Source: Phycisphaerales bacterium (GTDB lineage Bacteria; Planctomycetota; Phycisphaerae; UBA1845; UTPLA1). From it: DNA of 64,000 nt. Location of the stretch: contig JACKHI010000001.1 in NCBI GenBank assembly GCA_020639075.1, positions 2,976,001 to 3,040,000 on the forward strand, written 5' to 3'. Below are positions 8,105-16,862 of this stretch, one piece after another (position 1 is the stretch's first letter; the number at the start of each line of letters is the position of its first letter). Below the pieces are notes generated by a model, which was given only the letters and a program-made list of their open reading frames with translations, did no database searches and was not told the DNA's origin. The translations under genes were made by a program, and so were the position numbers.

Positions 8105-10138
8105 TCAGCCGGGTTGCGGCAGCGATCCGCCCGGAAAATCGGGCGCCGGCGGCTTGGTGATCGGCCGGGCCTGGGCGACGGGCGGCGACGGCGGTTTCTC
8201 TTCCGCAATCAGACCGCTGAGCGTCGGCTTGTCGAGTGCTTCGCCGCGACAGAGCTTCGCCACTTCGTCGGCATTCAGGCTTTCGTGCTTCAACAGCGCC
8301 TCGGCGACGGCGACGACATTGTTCCAGTTCTCTTCAAGGAGCCGAGTGGCATCGGCGTAAGCTTCCGTCGAAAGTCGTCGGACTTCGTCGTCGATGTCAT
8401 GCGCCGTGTCGTCGGAATAGGCCTTCTCGCCCAGACCGAACTCGTTGCGATCGAGCGGCGAGTACTTCACGAAGCCGAGCTTGTCGCTCATGCCCCATTC
8501 AATCACCATCGCTCGCGCGAGGCGCGTGACCTGTTCGATATCCATTGCTGCGCCGCTGCTGATGTCGCCGCAGTGCTTTTCTTCGGCGATGCGACCGCCG
8601 CACATGACGCGCATCGTGGCGTTGAGCCAGCGTTTGGCGTAGCCGTAGCGATCCTTCTCCGGCAGCGACATCGTCGCGCCGAGGGCCTGGCCGCGCGGAA
8701 TGATCGTGACCTTATGAAGCGGGTCGGAATCTTCCAGTACAACCTGCAGAACCGCATGGCCGGCCTCGTGATAGGCCGTGGCGATGCGTTCCTTCTCTTC
8801 GATCTTGCGGCTCTTGTTGGAGCGGCCGTAACGAATTTTGTCGCGAGCCTCCTCGAGGTCTTCCATCTCGACCATGTCTTTATTGAGCATGGTCGCGATG
8901 ATCGCGGATTCGTTGATGATGGCGGAGAGTTCCGCGCCGCTAAACATCGGCGTGCCGCGGGCGAGCCGCATGAGATCGACATCCGGCGACAGTTTGATCT
9001 TGCGGGCGTGGACCTTCAGGATCTCGAGCCGGCCCTTCAAATCGGGCAGCGGGACGTAGACCGTGCGATCGAATCGACCCGGCCGAGTGAGCGCGGGATC
9101 GAGAATGTCCTCTCGATTGGTCGCGGCAATGACGATGACCTGGTCCGACGTGTCGAAGCCGTCCATCTCGACGAGGATGGCGTTGAGCGTCTGCTCGCGT
9201 TCGTCGTGACCGCCGCCGCCATAGGCGGTGCCGCGTCGTCGACCGACGGCGTCGATTTCATCCAGGAAGATGATGCAGGGCGAATTCTCTTTCGCACTCT
9301 TGAACAGATCGCGAACGCGCGAGGCGCCGACGCCGACAAACATTTCGACGAAGTCCGCGCCGCTGATGCTGAAGAACGGCACATCGGCCTCACCGGCCAT
9401 TGCCTTGGCCATGAGCGTCTTGCCGCAGCCGGGTTCACCGACGAGCAGGACGCCGCGGGGAACGCGACCGCCAAGTCGCTGGAACTTCTTCGGGTTCTTG
9501 AGGAACTCGATGATTTCCGTGACTTCCTGCTTCGCTTCCTCAATGCCGGCTACGTCCTTGAACGTGATATTGGTCAGCTCCTTGTTGCTGACGCGATGGC
9601 GGGATCGACCGAAGTTGCCGAGCATCCCGGCGCCGCCCGCGGAGGAGCGAAGCTGCCGGAAAACGACAAACCAGATGAATGCGAAGATGAGGAGCCACGG
9701 GATGATGTTGACCAACATGTTGATCAGCGTCTGGCGGCTTTCCTTGTATTTAATTGTGGTCGAAGGCGCGATCTTGCGGAGGCGCTGTTGAATGGCGTCA
9801 ACCGACATCAGCGTGTTGTATGGGCAATTGAATTCGCTGCTCTTCTGGCTGGCGGGCGTTCCCTGGGGTTTGTTGGGGAGGTATTTGCCGCGAATAGCAT
9901 CGTCAGTGATCACGATTTCACTGATGTAGCCCGCCTCGGCATCCTTCCAAAATCGATCGATCGAGATCTCAGTGGCCGTGGGAATCGAGTTGCCGACGAT
10001 CATCGCGACCATCAGGGCGACGAGGATCATGCCCGTCCACCCCATCACTGGGCGGGACATGCGGAATTTGGGCGGCGGCGGCTTTCGGCCGGGCGAGCCG
10101 TTAGGGTCATGATCTGAGTTGGGACCGTTGTCGGCCAT
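8105..10138 (-). CDS. ftsH: ATP-dependent zinc metalloprotease FtsH
   Basis: 677 aa. A membrane-bound AAA+ protease that degrades misfolded membrane proteins and regulators. Visible in order: a basic, Pro-rich N-terminus; TM1 (about 31-51); a periplasmic domain; TM2 (138-160); Walker A GEPGCGKT (234-241), where the usual FtsH form is GPPGTGKT; Walker B CIIFLDEID (288-296); the second region of homology around 341-359; the zinc site HEAGH (457-461); and a later Asp in SGAAMDIEQ as third ligand. The C-terminus is Pro/Lys-rich. The start is uncertain: ATG 10138 lacks a Shine-Dalgarno sequence and lies 20 nt from a terminator-like hairpin. An in-frame ATG at residue 27 (MSRPVMGW) is an alternative that keeps TM1. 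Confidence 0.96.
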   Translation of the reverse strand: MADNGPNSDHDPNGSPGRKPPPPKFRMSRPVMGWTGMILVALMVAMIVGNSIPTATEISIDRFWKDAEAGYISEIVITDDAIRGKYLPNKPQGTPASQKSSEFNCPYNTLMSVDAIQQRLRKIAPSTTIKYKESRQTLINMLVNIIPWLLIFAFIWFVVFRQLRSSAGGAGMLGNFGRSRHRVSNKELTNITFKDVAGIEEAKQEVTEIIEFLKNPKKFQRLGGRVPRGVLLVGEPGCGKTLMAKAMAGEADVPFFSISGADFVEMFVGVGASRVRDLFKSAKENSPCIIFLDEIDAVGRRRGTAYGGGGHDEREQTLNAILVEMDGFDTSDQVIVIAATNREDILDPALTRPGRFDRTVYVPLPDLKGRLEILKVHARKIKLSPDVDLMRLARGTPMFSGAELSAIINESAIIATMLNKDMVEMEDLEEARDKIRYGRSNKSRKIEEKERIATAYHEAGHAVLQVVLEDSDPLHKVTIIPRGQALGATMSLPEKDRYGYAKRWLNATMRVMCGGRIAEEKHCGDISSGAAMDIEQVTRLARAMVIEWGMSDKLGFVKYSPLDRNEFGLGEKAYSDDTAHDIDDEVRRLSTEAYADATRLLEENWNNVVAVAEALLKHESLNADEVAKLCRGEALDKPTLSGLIAEEKPPSPPVAQARPITKPPAPDFPGGSLPQPG

Positions 10139-10157
10139 TCAGCAGGCGTCCATATAA

Positions 10158-10210
10158 CAAAAAACCTGGCAGGGACGGCGGCACCGGACACCGGTGCGCA
10201 CGCCCTGCCA
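10158..10210 (-). terminator. Terminator-like hairpin between lptE and ftsH
   Basis: On the minus strand, TGGCAGGGCG pairs with CCGTCCCTGCCA around an inner GCACCGG/CCGGTGC stem (10167-10210), and GGTTTTTTG follows (T-run at 10159-10164). This is a textbook intrinsic terminator downstream of lptE. It lies only about 20 nt before the annotated ftsH start, leaving no room for a separate promoter between them. Confidence 0.8.
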
Positions 10211-10242
10211 TTTCCAATCGGATTATAGTGCCGAGCTCACCA

Positions 10243-10785
10243 TTACCAATTATCGTCAAGCATTTGCTCGACGATACGCTCGGCCATTTCGTTTGAGGCC
10301 CGCTGCAAGGCGTGATGGAGATCCTCACCCACCGGTCGAATGTAATCCACTGTGTGAACGAACCTTGGGCGATTCACGAGAATTTCGCCGGTCCGAAGAT
10401 CCTTCCATTGCCAGCTGACAATCAGCGTGGCCGCCGTTTCCCGCGGCCGGACGTTGACAAAGTCACGACCGATCGTGCCTTGGCGAACCTCTATGACTTC
10501 CCCCTGCAGCACGGTGTCCGCCACATCCTGGTTCGCCAGTTTGTAGGGCGTCTCCGCTTCGATCCGCTTTTTCAGGGCCTCGGTGACCTGCAATTCGATG
10601 TCCCGGCGGAATTCGCGGGATTCGAAAATGGGCACGGCAATCGTCCGAATCGGACGTTCCGAGGCGTTTTCCGTTCGAAACTGGGCCGCCCGATCCGTCG
10701 TGTAGCCACAGCCGCCGACCGCCAGCCACACGAGGCAACTGATGGATGCGATCCAGAATTGTCGTCTCGATCCGCCCAAGTCCAT
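10243..10785 (-). CDS. lptE: LptE-like LPS-assembly lipoprotein
   Basis: 180 aa. An outer-membrane lipoprotein expected to act with LptD in placing lipopolysaccharide at the cell surface. A signal peptide ends in a lipobox followed by cysteine (WLAVGGCGYTTD, Cys about residue 26). Further features fit the family: RTIAVPIFESREFRRDIELQ, VTEALKKRIEA and the beta-rich segment ATLIVSWQWKDLRTGEILV. The ORF is open from 10830, but ATG 10785 has AAAGG upstream and gives a normal signal peptide. It is divergent from a bamD-like gene and is followed by a terminator, then ftsH. The family is diverse, so the assignment rests on the lipobox, length and pattern. Confidence 0.8.
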   Translation of the reverse strand: MDLGGSRRQFWIASISCLVWLAVGGCGYTTDRAAQFRTENASERPIRTIAVPIFESREFRRDIELQVTEALKKRIEAETPYKLANQDVADTVLQGEVIEVRQGTIGRDFVNVRPRETAATLIVSWQWKDLRTGEILVNRPRFVHTVDYIRPVGEDLHHALQRASNEMAERIVEQMLDDNW

Positions 10786-10844
10786 TTGGAGAACCTTTCG
10801 AAGCCCTGCTTCCGCATGAATGGCGCTCACGGAAACGGGGTCGG

Positions 10845-10872
10845 ATTATATGTGCGCAGGGCGTCGTCGCAA
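10845..10872 (-). promoter_or_regulatory. Sigma-70-type promoter for lptE
   Basis: On the minus strand TTGCGA (10872-10867) and a perfect TATAAT (10850-10845) are separated by 16 bp. The predicted start near 10838 lies about 50 nt before the chosen lptE start codon, which supports ATG 10785 over the longer ORF. Confidence 0.65.
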
Positions 10873-10911
10873 TCTCCCGGGATTGGACCCACGCCGGATC
10901 GTCGAATCTGA

Positions 10912-10939
10912 TTGCCGCCGGGAACGGCCCGCGTACAAT
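10912..10939 (+). promoter_or_regulatory. Sigma-70-type promoter for the bamD-like gene
   Basis: TTGCCG (10912-10917) and TACAAT (10934-10939) with a 16-bp spacer lie about 75 nt before the bamD-like start. It is back to back with the lptE promoter; the two -35 boxes are about 40 bp apart, so the two promoters may share regulation. Confidence 0.6.
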
Positions 10940-11014
10940 GCGGACCTCTGTAATCGCCGCAAGTAAGGACTCACGTACGCGGTGCGCACATCAACGCTAC
11001 GACGAGGTGCACGG

Positions 11015-12235
11015 ATGGCACGCTTTCGCTCAACCCTGTGTCTGGCAGTATTGATATCGACGGCGACAGGCCTGTCGTCGGCGGCATTCGGCCAGATCAA
11101 CGACACGTATCGCGAACGGCTCGAATACGACGTGAAGACCGGGGAATGGGTGGAAATCCCTGCACCGGTCCCGGGCACGGCCGGCGGCGATCTGGCCATC
11201 GCTCGAGCGATGCTGGCCCAGGGCGAATTCAAGGACGCCCGGGACGCGTTCAAGGCGTGGTTCAAGCAGTATCCGGAGTCGGAATTCCGCCGTGAGGCCC
11301 TGTTCTACTCGGCCGAGACGGAAATCATGGCGGAAGACGCCGAACCGAAGCATGGCGATCTGATCCAGGCGTATGAATGGCTGGAGGAGATCCTCGAAGC
11401 CTGGCCGGGATCCGACCTGGCGGATCGAGCCGTCCGGCGCGAGATCATCGTGGCCGAAATGCTGCTGTTCAAGGATCGCAAACAGAAGATCTGGAAGGGC
11501 ACGTTCTGGCTCGGCGCCGAGGATGAGGCGTTGGCGATGCTCAGCAAGATCGCCGACACATGGGCCATCAACACACCCGTCGCTGAACAGGCGCTGCGCC
11601 TCAAGGCCGACTATCACTACCAGCACGGCCAGTTCGACGAAGCGGAACTGACGTATGCACGGCTGATGCGAGACTATCCGCGTGGTCGCTATCGCAAGAT
11701 CTCACTTCTGCGCAGCGGTCAATCGGCGCTGGCGCGATTCCCCGGCGTGGATTTCGACGATGCGGATCTATTGGAGGCAGAAGTCTATCTTCGCGACTTC
11801 GACGTGCAGTATGCGCAGGAATCCGAGGCCTATCGCGTGCCGGAGACGCTGACGCGCATTCAGGACAGCCTCGCGGAAAAGGACTTTCGCGTCGCACAGT
11901 TCTACGAGCGAACAAGCAAGCTGGACGCATCGGCCTTCTACTATCGCCACATCATGGCGACTTGGCCCGACACGACGTGGGCGTCACAGTCGCAGGAGCG
12001 ATTGACGGCGATCGGCGGTGACTTACCGAAGTCAACGGATACGGATGTGGGCGACATCGATCTGTCAACGCAGGGCGACGGCGAACAGAATGCTCCGACG
12101 ACGGGAACGCCGGCGCCGCGACAAACAGCGGCCGAACCCGGGCCGATGCAACCGGCGAGTCCGCCGATTCGAGCCAATCGATCGCCAGTGAAGTCCACGG
12201 CGCAGGCCGAGTCGCGCAACGACACGATGCAATAA
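11015..12235 (+). CDS. bamD: BamD/YfiO-like TPR protein of outer-membrane assembly
   Basis: 406 aa. Signal peptide (about 1-26, ending in SAAFGQ) and repeated TPR-like helical pairs of the BamD/YbgF kind: AIARAMLAQGEFKDARDAF followed by KQYPESEFRREALF, QHGQFDEAELTYARLMRDYP and ASAFYYRHIMATWPDTTWA. BamD helps insert beta-barrel proteins. No lipobox Cys is seen after the signal peptide, unlike E. coli BamD, and at 406 aa it is longer than the usual 245 or so. A disordered Thr/Pro-rich tail ends the protein. ATG 11015 has GAGG 8 nt upstream; the longer ORF start at 10982 has no such support. The gene name is a family-level guess; a general YfiO-like TPR protein is the safe reading. Confidence 0.65.
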   Translation: MARFRSTLCLAVLISTATGLSSAAFGQINDTYRERLEYDVKTGEWVEIPAPVPGTAGGDLAIARAMLAQGEFKDARDAFKAWFKQYPESEFRREALFYSAETEIMAEDAEPKHGDLIQAYEWLEEILEAWPGSDLADRAVRREIIVAEMLLFKDRKQKIWKGTFWLGAEDEALAMLSKIADTWAINTPVAEQALRLKADYHYQHGQFDEAELTYARLMRDYPRGRYRKISLLRSGQSALARFPGVDFDDADLLEAEVYLRDFDVQYAQESEAYRVPETLTRIQDSLAEKDFRVAQFYERTSKLDASAFYYRHIMATWPDTTWASQSQERLTAIGGDLPKSTDTDVGDIDLSTQGDGEQNAPTTGTPAPRQTAAEPGPMQPASPPIRANRSPVKSTAQAESRNDTMQ

Positions 12236-12247
12236 GTAGCCCCGCGG

Positions 12248-13243
12248 TTACAACGATTCCATCACGATGTTGCCGGTCAGCGCCGGCTTGACGGGTTCGA
12301 TCCAGACGGCGACGTGGCACCCGACAAAGTGAATCGGCGTATTCTCCGGCATCCCCACGACGGTCCTGAATTCGTCGGCCAGCTGCATCGGATCGGCGTC
12401 CATTGGGCAGGATCGAGCTTCCTCGTGTTTGCCGTCGGCGGATTGCATGAACACGGTGCGATCGCACTCGGCGTCGTCCATGTCGTAGCCTTCCCGCGTG
12501 ATGGCGTCGTAGGCGTCATCCATCATTTGCAGAAAGCAGTCTCGCAGTTGCCGGGTATCGGGCGATTGGGGAAGCAGGCGTTCGAAGCCGAGAGGGATGT
12601 CGGCGTGCAGAATCCCGACTGACGGCAGGATCTCACTGAATTCGTGATCGATCCGTTTCGCCCCGTCGAACCGCTCGACGATCGCATTCGCGATGTCCGG
12701 CCCGGCCCCGCCGATGCCGAGGACATTGAGCGGCGACAACACGCCTCCTATCTCGGCCAACTCGGATTCGTTATGAATGCACGAAGATGCGACTGCTACG
12801 ATTCGATCGACGTTGCGCTTGAAGAATCGCCAGGCGCCGCGACCGAGCAGTTCTCCGCGATGGCCGACGACGACGATCGACGCCTGCGAATCGCCGACGT
12901 CAATCACGGCGAGGCATTCAAGTCGCTGTTCTCCGGCGAGTTGGCGCGCCACTCCCTGCGTGACACCCGTATCGTATGGCTCGCCCAGCACGCGAAACCA
13001 CCGGCAATTGCGCTCCGCCGCGAACGCATTCCAGAATTCGGCGGATTGCCGCGCAAATCGGCGATTTGTGCATCGAAGCGTCACTTCAACGCCGTGCCGG
13101 TCTGCGAAAGGCTCGAACGCCGTCGCCAGGCCCGCCAGCGTCAGGGGAACATCAACGCGGTGGAACGAGATGCGGCCGTCGGGGCTCTCAGTTTCCGCCA
13201 CGCGAATCCCGTTCGTGCCAAAGTCGATCGCCACACGCTTCAT
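12248..13243 (-). CDS. Hydantoinase/oxoprolinase-like ASKHA protein
   Basis: 331 aa. Three ASKHA-fold ATP-site motifs are visible: phosphate 1 (VAIDFGTNGIRVAET, residues 4-18), phosphate 2 (LAVIDVGDSQASIVVV, about 112) and the adenosine motif (VLGIGGAGPDIANAI, about 178). The C-terminal part (EGYDMDDAECDRTVFMQ then HVAVWIEPVKP) resembles the end of HyuA-type subunits. It is much shorter than standard HyuA (about 650-700 aa) and no HyuB partner is near, so the reaction is unknown. ATG 13243 has AGGG upstream; the ORF extends to 13339 without support. It converges with bamD (12-bp gap) and diverges from the next gene. Confidence 0.55.
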   Translation of the reverse strand: MKRVAIDFGTNGIRVAETESPDGRISFHRVDVPLTLAGLATAFEPFADRHGVEVTLRCTNRRFARQSAEFWNAFAAERNCRWFRVLGEPYDTGVTQGVARQLAGEQRLECLAVIDVGDSQASIVVVGHRGELLGRGAWRFFKRNVDRIVAVASSCIHNESELAEIGGVLSPLNVLGIGGAGPDIANAIVERFDGAKRIDHEFSEILPSVGILHADIPLGFERLLPQSPDTRQLRDCFLQMMDDAYDAITREGYDMDDAECDRTVFMQSADGKHEEARSCPMDADPMQLADEFRTVVGMPENTPIHFVGCHVAVWIEPVKPALTGNIVMESL

Positions 13244-13329
13244 ATTTACACGCCCTGCATCTCCGCGAAGATGTGCGAAACTTCGAGACATCCGCGATCG
13301 CCATCCTCGTATGAGAGAGCCTAACGGAA

Positions 13330-14955
13330 TTGGATACACGAGTCACAGCACGAGGCGACGCCAGTCATCGGCTGGCGATTGCACTGACGATTGCAGGCCT
13401 TGCGGCGAGCTGCATTTGTGGATTGCTGTCCGGCGACGCCTATTTTCATCTCGATGACGTGACGCATTTTCTCTATGCGAAGTGGTCGTGGCAGTCGCCG
13501 AAGTGCCTCTTGGACGATTGGGGGAGGCCGGGGTTTACCGTCGCGTACTTTCTGCCATCGGCGTTGGGATGGACGGCGTGCCGTATGTTCTCAGCATTAC
13601 TGACGGCGGCGGCGGCTTGGTTCGCGTATCTGACGGCGCGGAAGATCGAACTGCCGCGAGCTTGGCTCGTGATACCGTTGTGCTATGCGCAGCCGTTGTA
13701 CTTCCTATTGTCGCAGACGACGTTGACGGAGACGCCGCTGGCATTCTACCTGTCGCTCGCCACGTGGTTGGCCGTGACGCGACGATGGACGCTGTCGTCG
13801 TTCGTGTTGTCGGCGGCGCTGGTGACGCGGCACGAAGCGATCGTGTTTCTGCCGATCTGGGGATGGTTCGCATGGCGGGACAAGGCGCGATGGTTCGCGA
13901 CAATACCGATTCTCTGGGCGCCGATCCTCGTGAACGGGCTTGCCGCATCGTTGGGGATGCATCATGTGCTGAGTCGATTCCTCGATCCGACGCCGACGCA
14001 GCAGTACGGCCACGGCGGATGGCTGACGTTCTTCGTCCGGGCGCTGCACGCGTTCGGTCCCGCCGTCACGATCCTTGCGATTGTCGGGTTGCGCGGAATC
14101 ACTCGGCATCCGGCGGCGCGACTCGTTGCCGCGTCGACGCTGATGTACTTTCTCGCGCAGACGATTGTGTTTCGATTCGGTTTGTTTGCGTCGGGCGGAT
14201 ACTCGAGGTTTCTCATTGGCATCTCGCCGCTGGTCGCAATTGTCGCAACCAACGGATTGGATCGACTGCTGAGCCGGAACGCCGACGTCTGGCGGCGGGC
14301 GAATGTCGGCGCGGCGGCAGCAATGGCGCTTCTCTGGATCTCGTTGGAGCGACAGCTTCGAATTCCAAACGTTGCGGTTCTCGAGTTGCCTGAATTGCAT
14401 TATGCGATCTGGGGGGTACGCATTGCGGCGGGCGTTCTGGCACTCCTTGCGACGGCAACGTTTTTCCTTGGGCGTCGGAACAGCGACCGATCACAGCGCG
14501 TCTGGCGGAGATTCATGCCTGGCGCGATGGCCATTCTACTCGCACTGACCGGCTACGCCTTCTACGGCCCGCTGCCAATGCCGCCAGATGCCCGATTGAT
14601 TGACGACGCGATCGTCCGGCTCAACGATCTCGGATTCGCTGACGCACAGATAATCACGGCGCATCCGTATTTCGAACTGCGGACCGGCGGCGACGATCCG
14701 TGGGGCCGACCGAGCACGCGCGAGCGCATCGAGCGGGCGCCGATCGGGTCGCTCGTGATCTGGGAATCGCGATTGATGGGCAGTGAGGACCACAATCTGG
14801 GGCTGGAAGAACTGCAGTCGAGTCCGGCGTTCCGCGAGATTCTGCAGACAGACCCGTTGCCCTATCAGCAGTCGCCTTATCTACATGTTTTCGAAAAACT
14901 GGGCCCGTGGGGTCCCGATTCCCATCGCGTTGCGTCGCCTGCACGCCAAACTTAG
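13330..14955 (+). CDS. GT-C-type membrane glycosyltransferase
   Basis: 541 aa with about ten or more membrane helices. The first extracytoplasmic loop carries an acidic motif (FHLDDVTHFLYAKW, then DDWGRPGF), as in the PMT/ArnT (GT39) family, which moves sugars from polyprenyl-phosphate donors onto lipids or proteins outside the membrane. A soluble C-terminal part follows (about 445-541). The start is a TTG at 13330 without a strong ribosome site, so it is uncertain. The stop lies 87 nt before the next gene, and both are probably co-transcribed, suggesting surface glycan or lipid modification. Acceptor and sugar cannot be told. Confidence 0.7.
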   Translation: MDTRVTARGDASHRLAIALTIAGLAASCICGLLSGDAYFHLDDVTHFLYAKWSWQSPKCLLDDWGRPGFTVAYFLPSALGWTACRMFSALLTAAAAWFAYLTARKIELPRAWLVIPLCYAQPLYFLLSQTTLTETPLAFYLSLATWLAVTRRWTLSSFVLSAALVTRHEAIVFLPIWGWFAWRDKARWFATIPILWAPILVNGLAASLGMHHVLSRFLDPTPTQQYGHGGWLTFFVRALHAFGPAVTILAIVGLRGITRHPAARLVAASTLMYFLAQTIVFRFGLFASGGYSRFLIGISPLVAIVATNGLDRLLSRNADVWRRANVGAAAAMALLWISLERQLRIPNVAVLELPELHYAIWGVRIAAGVLALLATATFFLGRRNSDRSQRVWRRFMPGAMAILLALTGYAFYGPLPMPPDARLIDDAIVRLNDLGFADAQIITAHPYFELRTGGDDPWGRPSTRERIERAPIGSLVIWESRLMGSEDHNLGLEELQSSPAFREILQTDPLPYQQSPYLHVFEKLGPWGPDSHRVASPARQT

Positions 14956-15042
14956 GATATGCTCAGACATCGACGAGGCCGCATGGTCATGCTCCGACCG
15001 GTCGCCGAAGGTCGTTCGCCGACCGAGACAGAGGATGCCTGA

Positions 15043-16698
15043 GTGATTTCCGCAAACAGCATGAATCCCGAGACACTCCCGCACTTTGGCAAGGTACTTC
15101 TGATCGGGCTGGACGGCGCGACGTTCGACGTACTGGGTCCGTTGATGAAGGCCGGCAAGATGCCGGAGCTGAAACAGCTCGTGGATGAGGGCGTGTCGGG
15201 CCCCCTGGAGTCGACGCGGCCGCCCATCACGCCGGCGGCGTGGACGACGTTCATGACGGGCAAGGGCCCGGGCAAGCACGGGATCATCGACTTCGTTCGT
15301 TACGAACCGAAGCTGAACAGCCTGGGCCTGAACAACAACCAGGAAATCAACTCCAACACGCAGACGATCTGGGAAATTCTCAGCAACAAGGGATATCGCG
15401 TCGGTTCGATCAACGTGCCGATGACGTATCCGCCGATCGAAGTGAACGGCTTCATGATCAGCGGCTTCGACACGCCGCCGGGCCGTGACTTCACCTATCC
15501 GAAGGAACTGCAGAAGGAGATCCTCGAGAAGTTCCCCGACTACACGCACGAGAAAAAGTGGCAGCGCAAGGCGTCGGGCGGCGACGATCTGTTTGAAGAG
15601 AACCTGACATACATCAAGGACAGTTTCGATCGCGGCTACCATCTCGCAGAACTGTGCGGCGAGAAGTATGGCTGGGATGTGATGATGGTCCTCTACAAAC
15701 TTGTGGACAACCTTCAGCACAAGGCCTGGCGCTACATAGACGAACGGACGAAGCAGGAACATCCGAAGCGGGCGCAATTGACGGAAGAATGCTGGCTGCA
15801 TCTCGATCGCGTCATCGGCAAGCTCAAGCAGCTCGCGAAGCGACATGACGCCCACATCATCGTCATGTCGGATCACGGCCACGGAAGCCTCGACGGCAAA
15901 GCGCAGCCGAACCTTCTCCTGGCGGATTGGGGCTATCTGAAATTGCGCGGCCTCGGCACGCGTGCGAAGGGCCGCGTGGCGACGTGGATGCGGCGGCTCC
16001 GCGGCAAGCCGGGAGCGATCAACGCGAGCGGTCTCGGCGACATCGACTGTGATCCGGATTTTGACTGGTCGAATTCCCGCGCCTGCGTCCTGCATGCGGG
16101 CGTGTACGGTTTCCTTTACATCAACCTGAAGGGACGCCAGCCGAACGGAATCGTCGACCCGAAGGATTTCGAAAAGTTGCGGCAGGAGATTCGCGACAAA
16201 CTGCTGAATACGACCTGCAAGGATCGCGACGGCAAGGAAATGAGAGTCTTTACCGATGTGTTCATCACGGAGGAGCTTTACGGCTGCCAGCGCGACGAGC
16301 ATCCGTGGATGCCGGATCTGCTGCTCGCACCGGCCGACGGCCTTGCCGTTGTGAAGAAGATTCGGGGTAATGAACCCGTTCGCTGGGTGCCATTCAAGCG
16401 GCTGGAAGGCACGCATCGCCTTGACGGCGTCTTTGCGGCCTTCGGCCCGGCAATTAAACAGAATCTCGAAATGCGCGCCCACATCGCGGATCTGGCGCCG
16501 ACGATTCTCGCGGGCCTGGGCGAGCCGGTGCCGAAGGACATGGACGGAACGGTGCTCGAGGCAATCTTCGAGCGGCCGATTTCGATCGTCTTCGAACCGT
16601 CCCAGGACCGAAAGATCGACGAGGCGGCGACCGACCTCACAGCCGATCAGCTGCAGGAGGTCACGAACCGATTGAGCGATCTGGGGTATCTGGATTGA
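15043..16698 (+). CDS. Alkaline-phosphatase-superfamily phosphodiesterase/phosphotransferase
   Basis: 551 aa. Type I phosphodiesterase/nucleotide-pyrophosphatase fold. Metal and nucleophile motifs: LLIGLDGATFDVL near the N-terminus, PITPAAWTTFMTGKGPGKHG (nucleophile Thr), HIIVMSDHGHGSLDGK (metal Asp/His) and GTHRLDGVFAAFGPAI. Family members hydrolyse or transfer phosphate esters; some act on lipids or glycans. There is no signal peptide, so it is probably cytoplasmic. GTG 15043 is preferred for AGAGGA 7 nt upstream; ATG 15061 is the alternative and drops six residues. It follows the GT-C glycosyltransferase. Confidence 0.85.
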   Translation: MISANSMNPETLPHFGKVLLIGLDGATFDVLGPLMKAGKMPELKQLVDEGVSGPLESTRPPITPAAWTTFMTGKGPGKHGIIDFVRYEPKLNSLGLNNNQEINSNTQTIWEILSNKGYRVGSINVPMTYPPIEVNGFMISGFDTPPGRDFTYPKELQKEILEKFPDYTHEKKWQRKASGGDDLFEENLTYIKDSFDRGYHLAELCGEKYGWDVMMVLYKLVDNLQHKAWRYIDERTKQEHPKRAQLTEECWLHLDRVIGKLKQLAKRHDAHIIVMSDHGHGSLDGKAQPNLLLADWGYLKLRGLGTRAKGRVATWMRRLRGKPGAINASGLGDIDCDPDFDWSNSRACVLHAGVYGFLYINLKGRQPNGIVDPKDFEKLRQEIRDKLLNTTCKDRDGKEMRVFTDVFITEELYGCQRDEHPWMPDLLLAPADGLAVVKKIRGNEPVRWVPFKRLEGTHRLDGVFAAFGPAIKQNLEMRAHIADLAPTILAGLGEPVPKDMDGTVLEAIFERPISIVFEPSQDRKIDEAATDLTADQLQEVTNRLSDLGYLD

Positions 16699-16797
16699 CG
16701 CAGGCGCGCGGGTCGTTCACGTGGCACGGCGCGTCGCCTGCCAAAATCAAATCAACGTCAAGTGTACTGCCTTGGATATTCAAGTCGTTCGGAAATC

Positions 16798-16826
16798 GGG
16801 AGCACGGGCGAGACGCCCGCACTCCC
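16798..16826. repeat. GGGAGC...CGCCC palindrome
   Basis: GGGAGCACGGGCG, AGA and CGCCCGCACTCCC form a near-perfect hairpin (two mismatches) between two convergent genes. I recall this module as a dispersed extragenic palindrome in related genomes, but cannot check. It may help end transcription; neither strand has a T-run. Confidence 0.5.
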
Positions 16827-16862
16827 CTGGATTCATGACGCTCGATTGACTGAGGCACTGCA

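Noticed and set aside
8096..10117. 673-aa plus-strand ORF opposite ftsH
   Set aside because: Perfectly antisense to ftsH, with no recognisable domain. It is open because GC-rich codons give long shadow frames.
14881..16482. 533-aa minus-strand ORF opposite the phosphatase-superfamily gene
   Set aside because: Antisense to a gene with clear motifs; no family signal of its own.
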